Shown piece by piece: positions 1 through 13,904 of a stretch of 64,000 nt of DNA (positions within the stretch are counted from its first letter, which is position 1; each line of letters begins with the position of its first letter). A program made the translations under genes and the position numbers. The notes under the pieces were generated by a model. It worked only from the letters and a program-made list of their open reading frames with translations. It had not been told where the DNA came from and searched no databases. The stretch is from the NCBI GenBank assembly GCA_033026295.1, contig CM065169.1, forward strand, positions 5,094,932 to 5,158,931. Direction: 5' to 3'. Source of the DNA: Channa striata (Eukaryota > Chordata > Actinopteri > Anabantiformes > Channidae).

Positions 1-3000
1 CAGTTTTCCTGCAAATGTCACTGAAATGTTTTGTAGTACTAAGTTTCTTTTCCAGTATTAATGTCAAGAAAAAAGCAACATCTAAATACTGTAATAAGAG
101 TTTCTGTAAAATTCTATTAAAGACAGAAAATTCTGTTCTGAATCTACATCCACAATATTGGATTTTATTTAAACGGCCTTGTCCTGTTGACTTCCACCAG
201 AAATTGCATTATACACACAGAATAACCATTTAAAATGAAAGCTAAACATCATGAGTTATTGTACAAAAAACCTTGCCTTTCCAAGAATTTATTTATCTCA
301 AAACAGTTAAAAATCATTTTTATTTTAAGTTAATTCTCAGCATAGGCATTTGTGATACTTTTCAAATTTAAAAAAAGGAAGCATATGATAGACTTGCAAT
401 GCTCTTGTTGGAACTGAAATACAAAGGCTGGGAAAAAAAAAAATGGGGGGAGGAATTCCTCAAAAAATGTCTTAGGCACAATTACTTTTTACAATTACAA
501 ATTTATTTATTTTAAGAAATGTTTACCCCCTTAAGGAGTGGATTTCCTTATTAGACTAAACAGAAATGAATGAACACCTTCAAACAATACTTTCAAAATA
601 AAATAGAGACATATAACAATACTAAAACTCAGTGACAACTGAGTTTAAAACTTATGTTTGAGCTTGAAGAACTAAGCAGATAGTAAGTGGAGCCTAACAT
701 CTGTGTATAGGGCATTATCCCATGCCATAAATCCTACTTTAGAGTTCAGCCCATATTCAGACCATCACGCTACTTATGGTCTGAAGGTTCTTGAATCAAG
801 GTAAGCACTCTGGAGTTCACATGAAGACGGGATGTGTGTTGATGGAGAGAAGACACCTTGTGAAATAGAGGAAAAACAAAAATGTATTACTATTAAAAAA
901 ACAAAAAACACATTAACTTTTTTCCTTATTCTAGCTAATATTTTAAAGACACAAACCAGTAAAAGGTTAAATGACAAGTCCCTTAACACCAGGTCAAAGC
1001 AGCTACTTTAGGATCAGTAAGTTCAGTGAGAGTATGATTATGCCAACATATAAGAAGACACACATCTGCAGAAATATCAGTGTTGATGCCACCTCTGATG
1101 GGTAATGGGTGTTGAAGCAACAATAGCTCCCCAAACATCATGCACAGGGCGCAAACAAAGCAGGCGATGTTGTCATGCGAAATGTTTTGATCCACACTCA
1201 GCAGGTTCCTAAAAACCAACAGCAAGCACAAATAAATTTTATTATGATAATTGAGTTTCATGAAACGATTTGGACGATTTGGAAAATTTCAAGGTTTGTT
1301 GAACTGCTTAACAATACAACAGACTGTATTTGCAGGTTTACAAATGTAAGGTCAGGAAACAAAAAAGTAAAGGAATATTTAAAAAGACAAAGAAGACTAA
1401 TATTTACTTACCACAGACTTAAAACAATGGACAATAATCAAATGAACTTGATCTATCTGTACTTTCTCTGCCAAGCATTCATCCTCCATATAGCAGAACA
1501 TGAGGTCTTCCTTCTCATTAAAGTAGGACAGCAGGAGCAGCATCATCTCTTTGATGTCTTCAGAGCACTCACTCAGCTCCCCTCTCGACACTTTATCCTG
1601 TAGAAAACTGCTCCTGTTCAGATCAACATTCCGTGTGAAAGTCCAGTACCAGTGAGTCCGTGAAGTACGCTGCCATGCCCAGTTCCTCGATGCCAAAATG
1701 GCCACTCATCCTAAACGTGTTTTGTATTTTTCCCCAGGTTAACCTGTTTATGCTGTGTGTAGAAAATACATTTCATCAGATGTTTGACCTCTTCTGGATT
1801 TGCATCTATTTGCTGACGCTCTTGGGTCTCTCCATGAGGCAGGAATTTTAAATACCGCTTAATGCACCGATAAGTGTCTTGGATTGCTGCCATTTGCTGT
1901 GGAAGGACTTCATCTGTATTAGAATCATCAGTGTGATGCCTTTATTCTCTTATTACTTACTTACAGCTTGTTTTGCGTTTGCTTGACTAGAGACTGGGAA
2001 CCTGGGCAATCACATCTCATTCTATACCATCTTGCAGAGGATTTGGATATTTTGTCACATCCTTTAGGCAACTTCAGTAGTTTTCCTTTTATTTATGCCA
2101 GAACTTCCGTCGCCATCTTCTGAACCAAAATGGGAACCATCTTCCCTCTTTCCAATGAATGCATCAGTGCTTCTCGAAACTTATCCCATGGTATCCTAAA
2201 GTTTCCACCCAGCCTACACCTGGGCTTCTGGGTGAAAGAGGCTACAAGGATCCTACATGTCCTGGCGACGCATCACCTGATGAGATACAAGTTTCAGGTG
2301 TCTGGCCTGCAAAACACGCACAGTGACACATGTAATAATTTTATATTTCTCATTAATCTTTTACTAAGTCTATTTTGGACATTGAATACCTTCTGTACTG
2401 CAATACTTTACTTAGATTTTAGCTTCCAAGCAGCAAGGAGTTTGCGAGGTATGACCTCAGTAATGGTGAGGTGTAGAAATGTTTGCTCCAAGTCAGTCAA
2501 TTCTGGAACCAAAGACGCAGATTTTCAAGATTACAAATGAAAGAAGAAAAAATACATTTAAAACATCAAAAATCTACAGATGTAAAAGAACAGAATGGCC
2601 CTTTGCTTGCCGTACTAAACTAAGCCTAACTAAACAATAATACAACTGAGAAGTAAAAAAATAATAAAAGAGCACCTTTCATTGCTCTATGGTATGACAA
2701 ATGTAACAGTGCTGTGGTGCAAGGACATATGAAATGTATTAAATTCTGATACATTAACTTTCTAGATGTGGCAGTTTCCAGCCTCTGCAGATGAATGGTT
2801 TAGCTAGTTGGGAGGGGAAAAAAACAAAAAATTCTGAATGAATGGAATGTTATACAAGCACACAACCTCCAGAGAGAATCCAGCTTCCATTATTGAGATA
2901 TTAACGATAAGACCAGGTAATGATAATTCCTTTGTGACACACGGTCAGCATACGGAGGACGTCCTCTATCGAGCTAATGATCCGCAACTGGCAGAGACAT

Positions 3001-6000
3001 AGGATCTGAGTCGACCCAGGGACACCTCACTTCCACTGGGATACCTGGACATGGCCTTTTTCGACCACCTTGGAGGCTATTTTTAACATAATTACCCTTT
3101 TACCACCCTGCTTAAAGCCTAGACTCTGAATAAATTATGTGTAATGGAGCCCCTGTCTGTACACAGATCTTTACATGCTAAGGGCTGTGGTGAATAATGG
3201 CTGGGGAGCAGAGTTTTAGCTGCTGTAATTATACTATGGGCTCTTGTTCCTGTAATAACTGCTGCTGATTTATTCATGGAGTTTGCCATACCTCCACTTT
3301 AGCATTTAATGTCAATGGATCTTCTCCAATTAACTGTCCTTGCCCTTTATCTGGCCAAGGAGTACAGTACGTTGGGCATTTCTGTCTTCAGTAACAACAC
3401 AATTCCATGCACAATTTTAAATTGTTTTTCTTTTTTTAGATTGTATTGTGATGATTTTCATTTTTTCCCTAATGGGTGCGGAAAGCATGTCTGTATGCAG
3501 CAAGAGAATATGTATTTTCTCTCTGAATAAGGGGGAGAAGCGAAGCAGAGCAACAAGGCTTCTGATGTGTGATAGGAATCACATAATGGACTGGCATACA
3601 GAGAGCTGTCCATCAAACTCTCCCAGGAGAGCCAGGACTGCTTGTGATGAAAACAAAGACAGGTTCGAGTCAGCTGGGGTAAATGCACAAACGGTCTCTC
3701 TTTGCCTCGCTCTGAGCTTCTTTGTCTCACTGCTTCTCTCAGTCATTCACCACACTGACTAGAACAATAAAGGGGATCGTGGCGGGGAATAGCGAGCAGG
3801 AGGAAATTCCCTGTTTCCGAGTACCAAGCAGATGTCATTTGTGTTCCCTTGAACTGGTGCATCTTGTGTGGTTCTAACTTGCAATCCCATTGTGTCAAGC
3901 ATGCACCCTGGCTTTTGTGTCTGCTGTTGGCAGGCTTTATGCATAAGCTTCAAACCCCCAAATATACATGGCATTTATACTGGGCTTTAGTTTTATCCAC
4001 AGCATATAAAGAAATAAGACTGTATGCTTTTTTTTCCTTTACCGTCCTTCTTGTCCTTTGTATGACGAGATTACTTCTTCCAAGCAAATGGATTTTATGA
4101 TTTTACTTGCATTTCTATGGTCTAGTGAGGCTTTTTATGCTTTCCTGGCATTAAAAATGTCATTGTAATCAGAAATGGTCCACAACTTCGACTGTTCATG
4201 CAGCTGGAGAGTTTTTTACCGTTTAGACATTTCCATACATAGTAAAGTTACATTTTACTGTCCATTGCGGCCTGAAGGCAAACATATGAGCTCTTCCCCC
4301 TAAATGTGATGCAGCATTATAGAATTGGTGTTCGTTTATTTGGAATGGCAATTGGATTAAGTCCAGGTTCTCTTAGGATTGCATCCTTGTATTAACATTG
4401 ACAAAAAGGAAGCCCGCAATGTGTGTTAAAAGCATAACAGTACATTACCAGTATAGAAGCATGACACTCTAAACTAACAGCTGACCTTATAGCCTTATAT
4501 GACCTCTTTCTGACCTCTCCTGATCTATAGCCACTATACATGATAGAGATGCACTCACACTCTCAGTAAGGGTGCAATGGGGGTAAATACAGCAGAAAGG
4601 CAAACACCCTTGTGATCCTGGTAATCCTAAAAGCAACATGGAAAGGTGTAGGTCTTTTGAAAGGACTTGGTGACTCAGTCAGCCCTGTACTTTCCTCTAT
4701 GGCCTGGAGCTGTATGGAAGTTCTGTGTTTAAAATAGCTGATCCATCGCTAGTGAGCTAGTTGATACGTTTGCCTGGTTACAGGTTAAAGAAGACTATAG
4801 AAAAGGTTCTTCATTACAAAAGAGAAAAGCTTTAGTAGTTATGTTTTCACAGTAGGAGTATATGTTTTTGTATTCATGCGTAACATGTACTTTATATTCA
4901 GCCTTGACAAGACATACATTCACAGCACTCCATGTTTCCTCTCTTTTGTTTCTCTCATGCACCTAAACTAATGAATTTCAGGGAGGGTACTTCATACCAA
5001 GGTTATTGATTGTTTTCTTTCATTAATGGGGCATTATTTTCTTTACATAATCTGTGTTTTGCTTTTCAAGCTACCATCTAGATATCCACTGTGATCACCC
5101 AGCAGCAGTGGCTCATGCCTCATTTAAGCCACTTTAAACAGGATTTTGCTGATAGTATATGATAGCAATGTGTGTGTTATTATGTCTATAGGGTTGATCC
5201 TTGCACAGGGCCTGAATATACAAACGTATACATCAAGTCTTTGCATATGTGTGTTCCATAGAGACTAGACCTTAAAGCAACACTGCTATCGAAAAGTATC
5301 AGGAACAGCTGTAGGAGATATTTATTTACAGAGAAGAAAACACCAGGACTCACTCGTTACATGTGGAGGGTCTAAAGGGAGTTGTAAAGACACAAAGCTG
5401 CTCTGTCCAGACAGCATCAACATGAGCCATGTCCTCTGAGGCTGCTCAAGTAATTAGATCAACAGTTTATCCATTGCTACTGATAGTTTCCTCTGCATAA
5501 ATTTACATTAAACTGGGCTTCACTTGCCTATACATAGAAATCCATCTTGTTAGGTTTGACAACAAAGTGCTGCGAACAGAAACAAGGTGGAAAACACGGG
5601 ACAGGAAATCAACCAGGCTGTGTGTTTACCAACTGGTGGAGCTCCAGGGAACCGATGGACGCTCCCTGACAAAATGAAATACCAATACCTGAGTTGTGCT
5701 CCACTTACTTACCTTAAACTAACCCCTGTAAAGCATTGGAAAAATAATTACAGCTGCTCAGGGCCTGGCTCCAGTGTTGGAGAGGTTTACTGATAAGCAG
5801 TGAGTTTGCTCTCTACACAGCGGGTCTACTAGCTTCTCAGGCACTCCTGTGTTAGCACAAAACAATATATGAGCAACTTATTAGCTAGTTAAATATCAGG
5901 TTATTTGCATTAATTCTGCACATCATACATATACAGCATACATATCATGATCATGTTATGTATGAGCAGCACATATGATGAGTGGTGGGAAGGTTTCTTG

Positions 6001-6357
6001 CTCTATAGCATACAGTCAGTATGTTTCAGGCAAATAATTTAACTCTGCAGATATTAGAACAGAGGTTGAATTATAATTCTCAACAGGAAACTGTCTCTGC
6101 ACAGATACAGGATATTATACTATTCTCATTTCACACACTTCACTGGCAAAGCAACGCCATCATTTGTTTTTAATGTTAATTGTCAGACTCATACTTTCTC
6201 TTTTTTGCCAAATATAGCACATATCATCAGAACACTTGTTCAACATGTCAGTAACTTACAGACATGCAGTGAGGTCTGTGATTATACGGTTTATTTTTTG
6301 ATGAAGTTAGAGTCACAAACTTCATGACTGCTTCCCTCACAATTCCTCTTTCTATAG
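1..6357 (+). other. pard3: pard3 intron upstream of exon A (partial)
   Basis: Non-coding, AT-rich sequence running up to the acceptor (tctatag) before exon A. It is inferred to be intron because exon A starts in mid-protein and needs earlier exons. Only the antisense exon-like cluster at about 0.77-2.5 kb stands out. I see no recognisable gene or repeat in 2541-6357; the short frames there (for example 3448-3762) lack homology I can recognise. Confidence 0.8.
774..2320 (-). pseudogene. Antisense cluster of exon-like frames, unidentified, probably a degraded gene
   Basis: I do not recognise this gene. Several minus-strand frames look protein-like. Around 1940-1735 a frame reads TDEVLPQQMAAIQDTYRCIK and runs on to LMKCIFYTQHKQ. 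Around 1720-1625 another reads SGHFGIEELGMAAYFTDSLV. The frame at 1640-1412 contains GELSECSEDIKEMMLLLLSY and ends at a canonical donor (GTAAGT, bases 1411-1406). A TTTTTAG acceptor (AG at 1210-1209) follows after 203 bp and opens NLLSVDQNISHDNIACFVC and PLPIRGGI. Breaks: a frame change near 1735, another near 1625, and a phase mismatch across the 203-bp intron (exon ends at phase 0, next frame needs two leading bases). It therefore looks like a decayed gene or pseudogene nested antisense in a pard3 intron. Chance cannot be excluded without a protein search. Confidence 0.35.
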
Positions 6358-6591
6358 GGTCTGCAGAACAAGGAGTGGGATCCCCCTTGGTGCTGAAAAA
6401 GTCCAGCTCCCTTGAAAGTCTCCAGACAGCTGTTGCTGACGTAACACTGAACGGTGAGATTAATCTTAACAGGCCCCGTTCACGGATCGTCAGAGGTCGT
6501 GGCTGCAATGAGAGCTTCCGAGCTGCAATCGACAAATCATACGAAAAACCTATTGTCAGAACGGCTGAAGACGAGAACAGTGTGGAGACAT
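6358..6591 (+). CDS. pard3: pard3 exon A: PAR-3 segment after the aPKC-binding region
   Basis: Internal coding exon (234 bp, phase 1/1) of partitioning-defective 3, the scaffold that binds PAR-6 and atypical PKC and organises tight junctions and apico-basal polarity at the cell cortex. After two bases completing a codon, it encodes GSPLVLKKSSSLESLQTAV, then LNGEINLNRPRSRIVRGRGC, NESFRAAIDKSYEKP and ends ENSVET. This is the conserved vertebrate PARD3 stretch just C-terminal to the aPKC-binding site. The acceptor is ttctatag and the donor is T|GTGAGT. Splicing to exon B makes the Leu codon (T+TG) and restores ETL-DEDTE, as in other PARD3 proteins. Ser-rich KKSSSLES is a plausible kinase target (inference). 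The exon is frame-neutral, so it could be skipped without a shift. Confidence 0.95.
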
Positions 6592-9228
6592 GTGAGTGTT
6601 TACACAGAGTTTTTGTTTTGCAGAGAGGTTACGTGGCTCATCTGCTTCTAAGAGTCTAGGTTTCACAAATTTAAACTTCACTTCGAGTGGAATTGTTAGA
6701 GTTTGTGACTTGGAAGATGTTTTTCCAGGTGCACCAATACTTATAACCTTATATATTAAACAACTTTCAAGATCCAAAAATATCTTGTGCATTATTGCAA
6801 TAAGTGTATAAGTTAGATTTTACACTTAACAGCATAAAACCTTGCCATGTTCTCTTACATTAGTTTACGTGTGCTTGCATTGACACCATCTAATTTCATA
6901 TTCTTGTATATAAAACTATGAAAAGATGCAGAGAAAATGAAGAAAAAATGTCACACTCTTTTTGAGTGACTATATAAGTTACTACTTGATGTTTGGTGAC
7001 AAATATACAGGCCCTGAATATAGGGAGACAGCTGTCTTATGTTTAGTGACAGGTAATAACACTGCAGCACCACAAGAGTAATCACCAGATATAAATTTCT
7101 ATTCACCATTAACGGATTCCATTAAAAGAGCTGGGAAACATTTGAAAAAGAAGGAATTATTTGCCTGAAATGCTTTGTTCTCATAAGCTCTGTTGGCATG
7201 CCACTAAATACAGTCTTATCTCAGCAAAGAAAAATGGGGAAAGCAACCGATTTCCCTTGCCGCCGTATATTGCATTCTCCCCCATGATATTTAAATAACT
7301 CTGTTTTTCAATTTAGATAAAAGCAGGCAGTCTGTGCTCGTCACTGAGGTTAATAGTCAAAGTTGACAGATAAGCCTCTGCCTTCCTCTGCTCCCAGACT
7401 TTTATTTACATAAAATAAGAACGTGGCATCACCTACAGAAAATGTGTCCCCCACAAGATATCCAGCTGGGCAAAATGCACTTTCCCTTGTGCTACTTTGT
7501 GTCGCATCGTTTGATGAAATAAGAAAATGTGCAGTACATGGCAAAAAAAAAATCCCTTCTTTTATGCATTGGAATAAAAGAATTTAGCCTTATCATTCAC
7601 TGCGGGGTCAGCATATATGGCTTTGATTATTAAAGCAGGAATGTTTAATGGCTGAGATCCTGTGTTTGTCTTGACACGTTCATCAGTGCTCCTGATTTTC
7701 AGCCCTTTTTTTTTGTTTTCACAAACATGAAATTGATTTGGATAGCCCAACTTTTTGATGGTGGCCATTAAAGGCTTTTGTTGATAAGAGAGAGCCACTG
7801 CTTTCTGCTAACCCTTTATTGTAAAGACTCAAAAATCAAATATTACCAAAAAAAAATTAATTATCAATTATGAGAATGGAAGTCTTCTGTTTTGTTGTCC
7901 CTACTTCTGACTAATTATAATGCTTCTGCATCTGTCTGCGTGCACATACAAGCACAAATGGATGCTGCCCCTCTTGGAAGCTTTGGATTACAATGTTTAG
8001 TATGTTGTCTGCAAATTGGTGTCATTACACAGTAGCACTACTGTTAATCTGTGCTATTATCTGTGGCTTTGGCTTTAGTTAGTGGATGATAAGCAGAGAT
8101 AAATGTAACACCCTCCAAATTTGTGAAGGTGGAGAAAAGGAAGTAAAGGACCATGTGTTGCATTGTAACTGACAAGGCTGAAGCTGCAGGTTTGCTCTTT
8201 GATTCATGTAGCATCATTTGAAATTGCTTCTTATGTTCCTCTGAGATGACATCTGAAAGAAGCTGCCGACATCTTCACGAATTGCAAGAGAGAGCTACTG
8301 TTTATTATTGAAATGGGAATCCAGCCACTCATTGTTCCCTATTCTGACTCATCCCATAAACCAGCAGCTCACTATGGTTTCTTCTTCCTAGTCTTTTATT
8401 TCATTAGCACTTTTGTCCTCCAACTTAGACAATGACATGCAAGACTCTGATAAAGTGTAATCTAAAGGACATCAACCTCGTGCCTCAGAGCCAGGGATAT
8501 AACATAAGCAGGAGCTATTCCAGTTGTGCAGCACATTACGTTTGCAATTAAATCCCTGTGAGTCTCTTTCAAGATTATTTAAATGTATAATTACTGATAG
8601 ATTAATTACATTTTGCACATCAGTTCTGATTAGATGTGATGGAAACTTTGAGTTAAATCAACCCTACATCACCTAAGGAGTCTGGTTTCAGTTTGATGTC
8701 TGTTTCAAAATTAGTTCAGATAGAAATTAAGGAACAGATTCATATGACTATTATTTTAGCTTTGGTCACACCATTTTTGTATGAACTGAAGAAAAAAGGA
8801 GAGGAAGAGCTATCTCTCTCGTGTGCTATGTGAAATGTACACATTTGAAATAACTTCAGGCTTTCAGCTAAGTGAAAATATGTTCATTTGAATACTAGTC
8901 TCAAAGGGTGTGCAATGTAAATATATTCTGCTCTAATGAGGCAGATGAATTCAGTGTGTTTTCTTCAAAGCTCCTAGATCTTGTGGGACACAATGTTCTG
9001 TTTTTACTTCTCATCTGAACCAAAAGACACAAGTGAAGCTTTGTAACTGATTAAAAAAGGTGTTGTATGCGGAGTATTAACTGTGATCCATGGGGAGTCA
9101 AATGCAGGCTAAAGTTTTTGTTTGCTTTCATTGACTTCCATTTTTTTCTCCTTGTGTTTGTCCTTGCTTTCATTCTCAGTATCTATAATTAACACACTTC
9201 TTCCTTTCCCTTTATCTACTAATGTCAG
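6592..9228 (+). other. pard3: pard3 intron A-B
   Basis: 2,637-bp intron, donor GTGAGT and acceptor tactaatgtcag, phase 1. AT-rich; I see no repeat family, RNA gene or convincing coding segment in it. Confidence 0.9.
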
Positions 9229-9466
9229 TGGACGAAGATACAGAGGGAAGTTCCCGATCAGGTCGGGAGTCAATGTCCACCAGTGGTGACCTCACAGTGG
9301 GCCCTGGACTGAACGGCAATCCATCCAAAGATGGTAAACAGAAAGATCGGGACAAGGTTGGAGGGAAGGATAAGAAGAAACCTGAGCGGGATAAAGAGAA
9401 AGAGAAAGACAAGGACAAGAACAAAGCCAAGAAAGGGGTGCTGAAGGGCCTGGGCGAGATGTTCAG
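9229..9466 (+). CDS. pard3: pard3 exon B: acidic/Ser then Lys-rich charged tract
   Basis: Internal coding exon (238 bp, enters phase 1, leaves phase 2). It encodes DEDTEGSSRSGRESMSTSGD, a short Gly/Asn/Pro linker, then a highly charged Lys/Asp/Glu tract (DKEKEKDKDKNKAKKG), ending in VLKGLGEMFR. The SSRSGRES and KKG-LKGLG-MFR signatures match vertebrate PARD3. PARD3B has a differently worded Lys-rich segment at this place (recalled family knowledge), which favours the PARD3a type. The basic tract is disordered and low-complexity, likely a flexible linker or interaction surface (inference). The last codon is split AG|G with exon C. Reading through the donor gives an immediate TAG, so intron retention would truncate PAR-3 exactly after MFR. 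The antisense frame over this exon is a shadow. Confidence 0.95.
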
Positions 9467-12400
9467 GTAGGAAGGAGACAGTGCCAATTATCATCTGTTT
9501 TATTTCAGTGCTACAATTCACCGCTGGATTATACTGAATTTAAATGCATTGTAGCCCCTGTTAATAAGGAGGTGGTGGGGGTAGGCTTCTGGCACTTTTG
9601 AGCCAGATTATTTTTAATAAGGGAAACATGTTTTATTCATTATCTCATGTATGCACTTCTATCCGAGCATGCTCAACATTTGTCATCCAGCAGAATATTT
9701 TCTGGGTCCTCATGCGTGCTAATGGGGAAGCTGCAGTTCTGGGGATGAAAGACATCTGGAGATGATCAAATCAGTTGCAGGGTGGAATTGTCACCTGCGA
9801 CTAATATCGTTGCTGTCTTATCATGGCGTTGCAAAATTTTCATGGTAGAGTACCGTGGGAAAAGGGAGCGGCCGTGTCTGCTCCGTAACCAGCCATAAAC
9901 TTCAATGGTTTCAACAACAAAAGATTTGTGTTTATCTTATGAAAAATTACAGTTATGAAGTAGGAAAATACTTCAAGTCACACAAATGCACTTGCACATT
10001 GCTGTGACTCTGTAGATTTTTTACTCTGAATACAGTTATTTTGGACAGTATACTATGAACATAAACATTGAAGTCATTGAAAAAATATGTAGGAAAATGA
10101 GTGGGGGGATAAATTATTTAAATTTCTTTAATATTTGCATATGGCATAAATTGATGGTGTAGGTGTTACGGGACATTATCATGCTGTAAGTTGTTTTCGT
10201 GTGAATTTGTTTAATGGGATTAGTTAGCGGATCGGGGTCCACGGCTCGATAATGAACAACAAAGACGATAAATGTATTCTGAAGTCACCACTGAAGGATG
10301 CACTGGAAACCCTTATGTTTCATTATTTTCCTTCGGTTTTAGTTTTATTTTCTTTCACTCTCATTGCATCCCTTGAACACAAAGGTTCACCCAGTACACG
10401 CTTACACACAGTACACCGTGATTGGTGTGCTGCATTAGGAAATTAAAGTGGAAATTTGAGCCTCGAGCATGACACTGTGCGACGTACAATCAGTGCCGTT
10501 GGCAGACCTTTCTGAGGAGTCGTGTGCTCAGACCGATGGTGACTGCTGGGTGATTTCTCTGCATGCCCTCCTTGGCCCCATCATTGTTCTTCATTATCTT
10601 TGAGTGCCACCACCACTTAAGAGTTGGCATGCAGCAGGCCTTGCTGACACTCCCCTCTGCTCTTTGCATTTAATGCCAGCCCATGTGCCTCCTTCACTCA
10701 CATCTTCCTGACTCCTGTCTTTCATTCTTCCTTCTACCTCTACTTCTTCTTTCTGATACCTTTAAACAACTTTCTATTTAAAACTGTGACAGCTCTGACA
10801 CCCACACGTCCTTTTTATTCTCTTCCCATTGTCTCGCAATGCACCTAAAGAAAGTTTGAGATGGCAAGAAACTGAGGTGAGAATCAATGTTTCCCACTGG
10901 ATACAGTAACAAACTTTTTTCATAAGGAGCAAAATGGGGTGATGGAAAATGCCTAGCGGCCAAAAGAGAAGAAGAAAGTGGCAGATATGTTGTGTGTTTG
11001 ACTTTTAGCAAATCTAGCAAAAGTTTTGACAGAGATTTCAGACTGGAAAAGTTCTTCTGTGCATGACAAAGGCTTTGGCTGACAGTAACAGAATACTTTC
11101 CAACTTACAGATCATGGAGAGAATTTACATTAGTAAGTTTCACTTGTAAGTGACCCACCATTGCATCAAACTATCAAAAAGACATTGTGATTTGGTTAAT
11201 CCTCTTCACGGTTTTCATTTCCATGAAATGCACCTGCAGGCACTCACTCTTCCCTACGTGTTTTTGCACATGCATGTCTTACGCTCACATTCAGCCTCTA
11301 AAGAGGCTCCAGTGAGTTTTACAGACATGTTTAAATTTGAGCTCATTTGCATGCAGGACTTTGGATGGCCTGATGAGAGTGTAATGCACGTCTTTCTAAT
11401 GGACAGCCTGATTGGGTTTTCATTAACATCAGAGTCAGGGGAGCTGATGGCCTAATATAGGGAGAGACAAGCAGGATAAAGGGAGACACTGTGAGATAAA
11501 TACTGTGGGTGCAAGAACGACTGAAAGTGTGCAAGTGCGTGATGAAAAGAAAATTGACTGCCTAAAGCTCAAAGCAAAGAAACTGCAGTTCACAATCCAG
11601 CCTTCCCTGCATCTCTGGATTCATACGTACTGCCTGTAGAGTGGCAGCCTGTCTGAAACAGTCCTGAGCCATCCAGTCATGGGTAGCTTATAATCTTATG
11701 AATGGATAGCAATGTGCATGCATGCATATGATATAAATCCATCCCCAGGCAGCTGGGGATCACTGCTATTTCAAGGATGTTTGTTGCTCGCATGTATCAC
11801 TGTGTTCATGCATCCAGTGGAATATAGGAAATTTCAGAGTGAAGCATTATCCTCCAAATCATCGTATCATTGTGATCATTCCTCTTATTACTAGTGGATA
11901 ACCTAAGATCACGACTTTTCAATTCTGAAACCTTGGTGTGGTAGCTATGATGTCTCAGCCGTAGCCTGCAACACTGTCCTCAGCATGCCTAATGAGATGT
12001 TGTTTATCTGCCCTGTGTTGGACTGGCCCGCTCCATCAAAGCCACATCTTCACATATGTAACCACCTAGAAATACTAAGGGTTCAACAAACTAAACATAT
12101 ATGTTATTGAGTTACTTTGACTTGTATTTCTGCATGAGTACTGCATGTGTTCACTCTTAATTTACTACATTTTATTGAACAGTGTTGATGGATATCTGCT
12201 TTACTCGAGTAGTTAAATTTTCAGCTACTTCATCCTTCAAATTTACTCTTTCAATAATGTACTTATATCAAATTATTTTTTGTGTTTCAAACATAATCAT
12301 AAAAAAACATATGTGATTGTTTAAATTAAAGCTATCATCACCATCTGCAACATCAATATTTATAATTAATATATTCACTGATGTGAAATGAGCAAATCTG

Positions 12401-12885
12401 CATTGAACGTACTTATTGTTATAGTCTTTTTTCAGCTACATTGCATAACCTTTACTTGCAACAGTATTTTTCCACTGAAGCAATCATACTTTATTTAAGC
12501 CAATGATCTTTTTCTTCTACCACCACTGTATATTTTATAGTGGGGAGTAGGTAGCTGTGGATTAGGTGAAAGTGAAATGAGTGCACTGGAGTGAACTGGG
12601 GCATCGAGGGTGAGTGCACAACTATAGTGGAAAGGAAAGGAAAGGGGGAACGGGTAAGGAAAGGAGCTTTTAACAGTGGCAATCATGGAATTGTTCTATA
12701 GGCTGCCCTGAGTGATGGCAAAGGATTGAAGTTTTGTTATTTATTTGTATTTTTACATTATTTGTATGTGCTGGTGTAAGAGTGAGCAGTTTCAAGGAGC
12801 ATGAAAATTTGTGTATGCATGCGTGTGTAATGAATGATTGCATTTGAATCAATGGGCTCTTGCATTTCATCATAGCACCTCAGTG

Positions 12886-12927
12886 CTCTCTCTCTCACAC
12901 ACACGCACACACACACACACACACACA
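12886..12927 (+). repeat. (CT)n(CA)n microsatellite
   Basis: A short CT run passes into about 16 CA units with one interruption (acgcac). Confidence 0.95.
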
Positions 12928-13904
12928 ATACCAACCCCCACTCTCACTATCTGCACCAATCTGATAAGTGGCATGCCTCACGCTGAGCCATCAGCTGACA
13001 CTGGAGCTCAGTGTGACAGCCCTGCACCCTCCCCCTCCCAGCCTTGAATCACCCTGGGACCACGACTGCCTGCTTCTCCCCGCAGATGCAGACCCACTCA
13101 AACAGAAAGGGTTGTGGAGTTGGAAGGAAGGCAGTAAAGGCTGGAGCAAAGGGATGCTCTCAGTCGTTGAATCGTTATTAGTTGTAGGCTGTGGGGAGTC
13201 ATGCTGGGAGTCCTGGGGCTGTATGTATGTGTGAATATGCCTGGAATATAGAACAAATACCCCTCCATTTGGTATGTTTCTTTGCCGCCCTGTGTTCAGA
13301 CCATATAAATCCTTCTGCTAATGTGGGAATAAGTAGCTGATGGTGAGTAAGCCGGTTTGATCATCACTAAGTTGACATGATGTGCGTTAGCCAGATTTAT
13401 ATAGACACATACAGCCAAAATGAAGCCTGCCAGATCAACATATACTCCTCATCTTTAGAACACACTCCTCATTCCCTCCACCTTCTTCAACACACACAAA
13501 AACTACCACTATATGCTCGTGGTATTATACCTCAGTTGATTTGGAGGCGGCAATTAGCCACCTCCACATGTGGGTTCTGACATCTGCTGAATGTAATCTG
13601 AGAGAAAATGATAATTGTTCTTCTTTTGCTCTGCCTCACTCATCATATTGTCTGTGCTGAGAAAATAAAGACAAGCACAGGGCACAGCATCAGGCTGGAG
13701 CCTGAACACAAGAATGACAGCTGGGGTGATGTGATGAATGTGAGCAATGCAGCAACAGATAATTACATGAAACAAAATTAACACACTGTGGCTTGTAAAC
13801 GGTGAATGGACATCAGTTCGGCAAAGTGGTCAGTGCTTTTCTAGTTACTCCCTGGAAGTGTGTGAGCAACAAAGTGATTTTATGTGACTTCCTGTCATCT
13901 TCAG

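Noticed and set aside
1175..1603. 142-codon + strand frame
   Set aside because: It mirrors the more protein-like minus-strand segments (1412-1640 and 1030-1208) and has no recognisable motif.
3448..3762. 104-codon + frame with a hydrophobic end
   Set aside because: No homology recognised, overlapping antisense frame of similar length, no splice or promoter context.
9212..9521. Antisense Ser/Phe/Leu-rich frames over exon B
   Set aside because: Shadows of the Lys/Glu/Asp-rich pard3 coding tract on the other strand.
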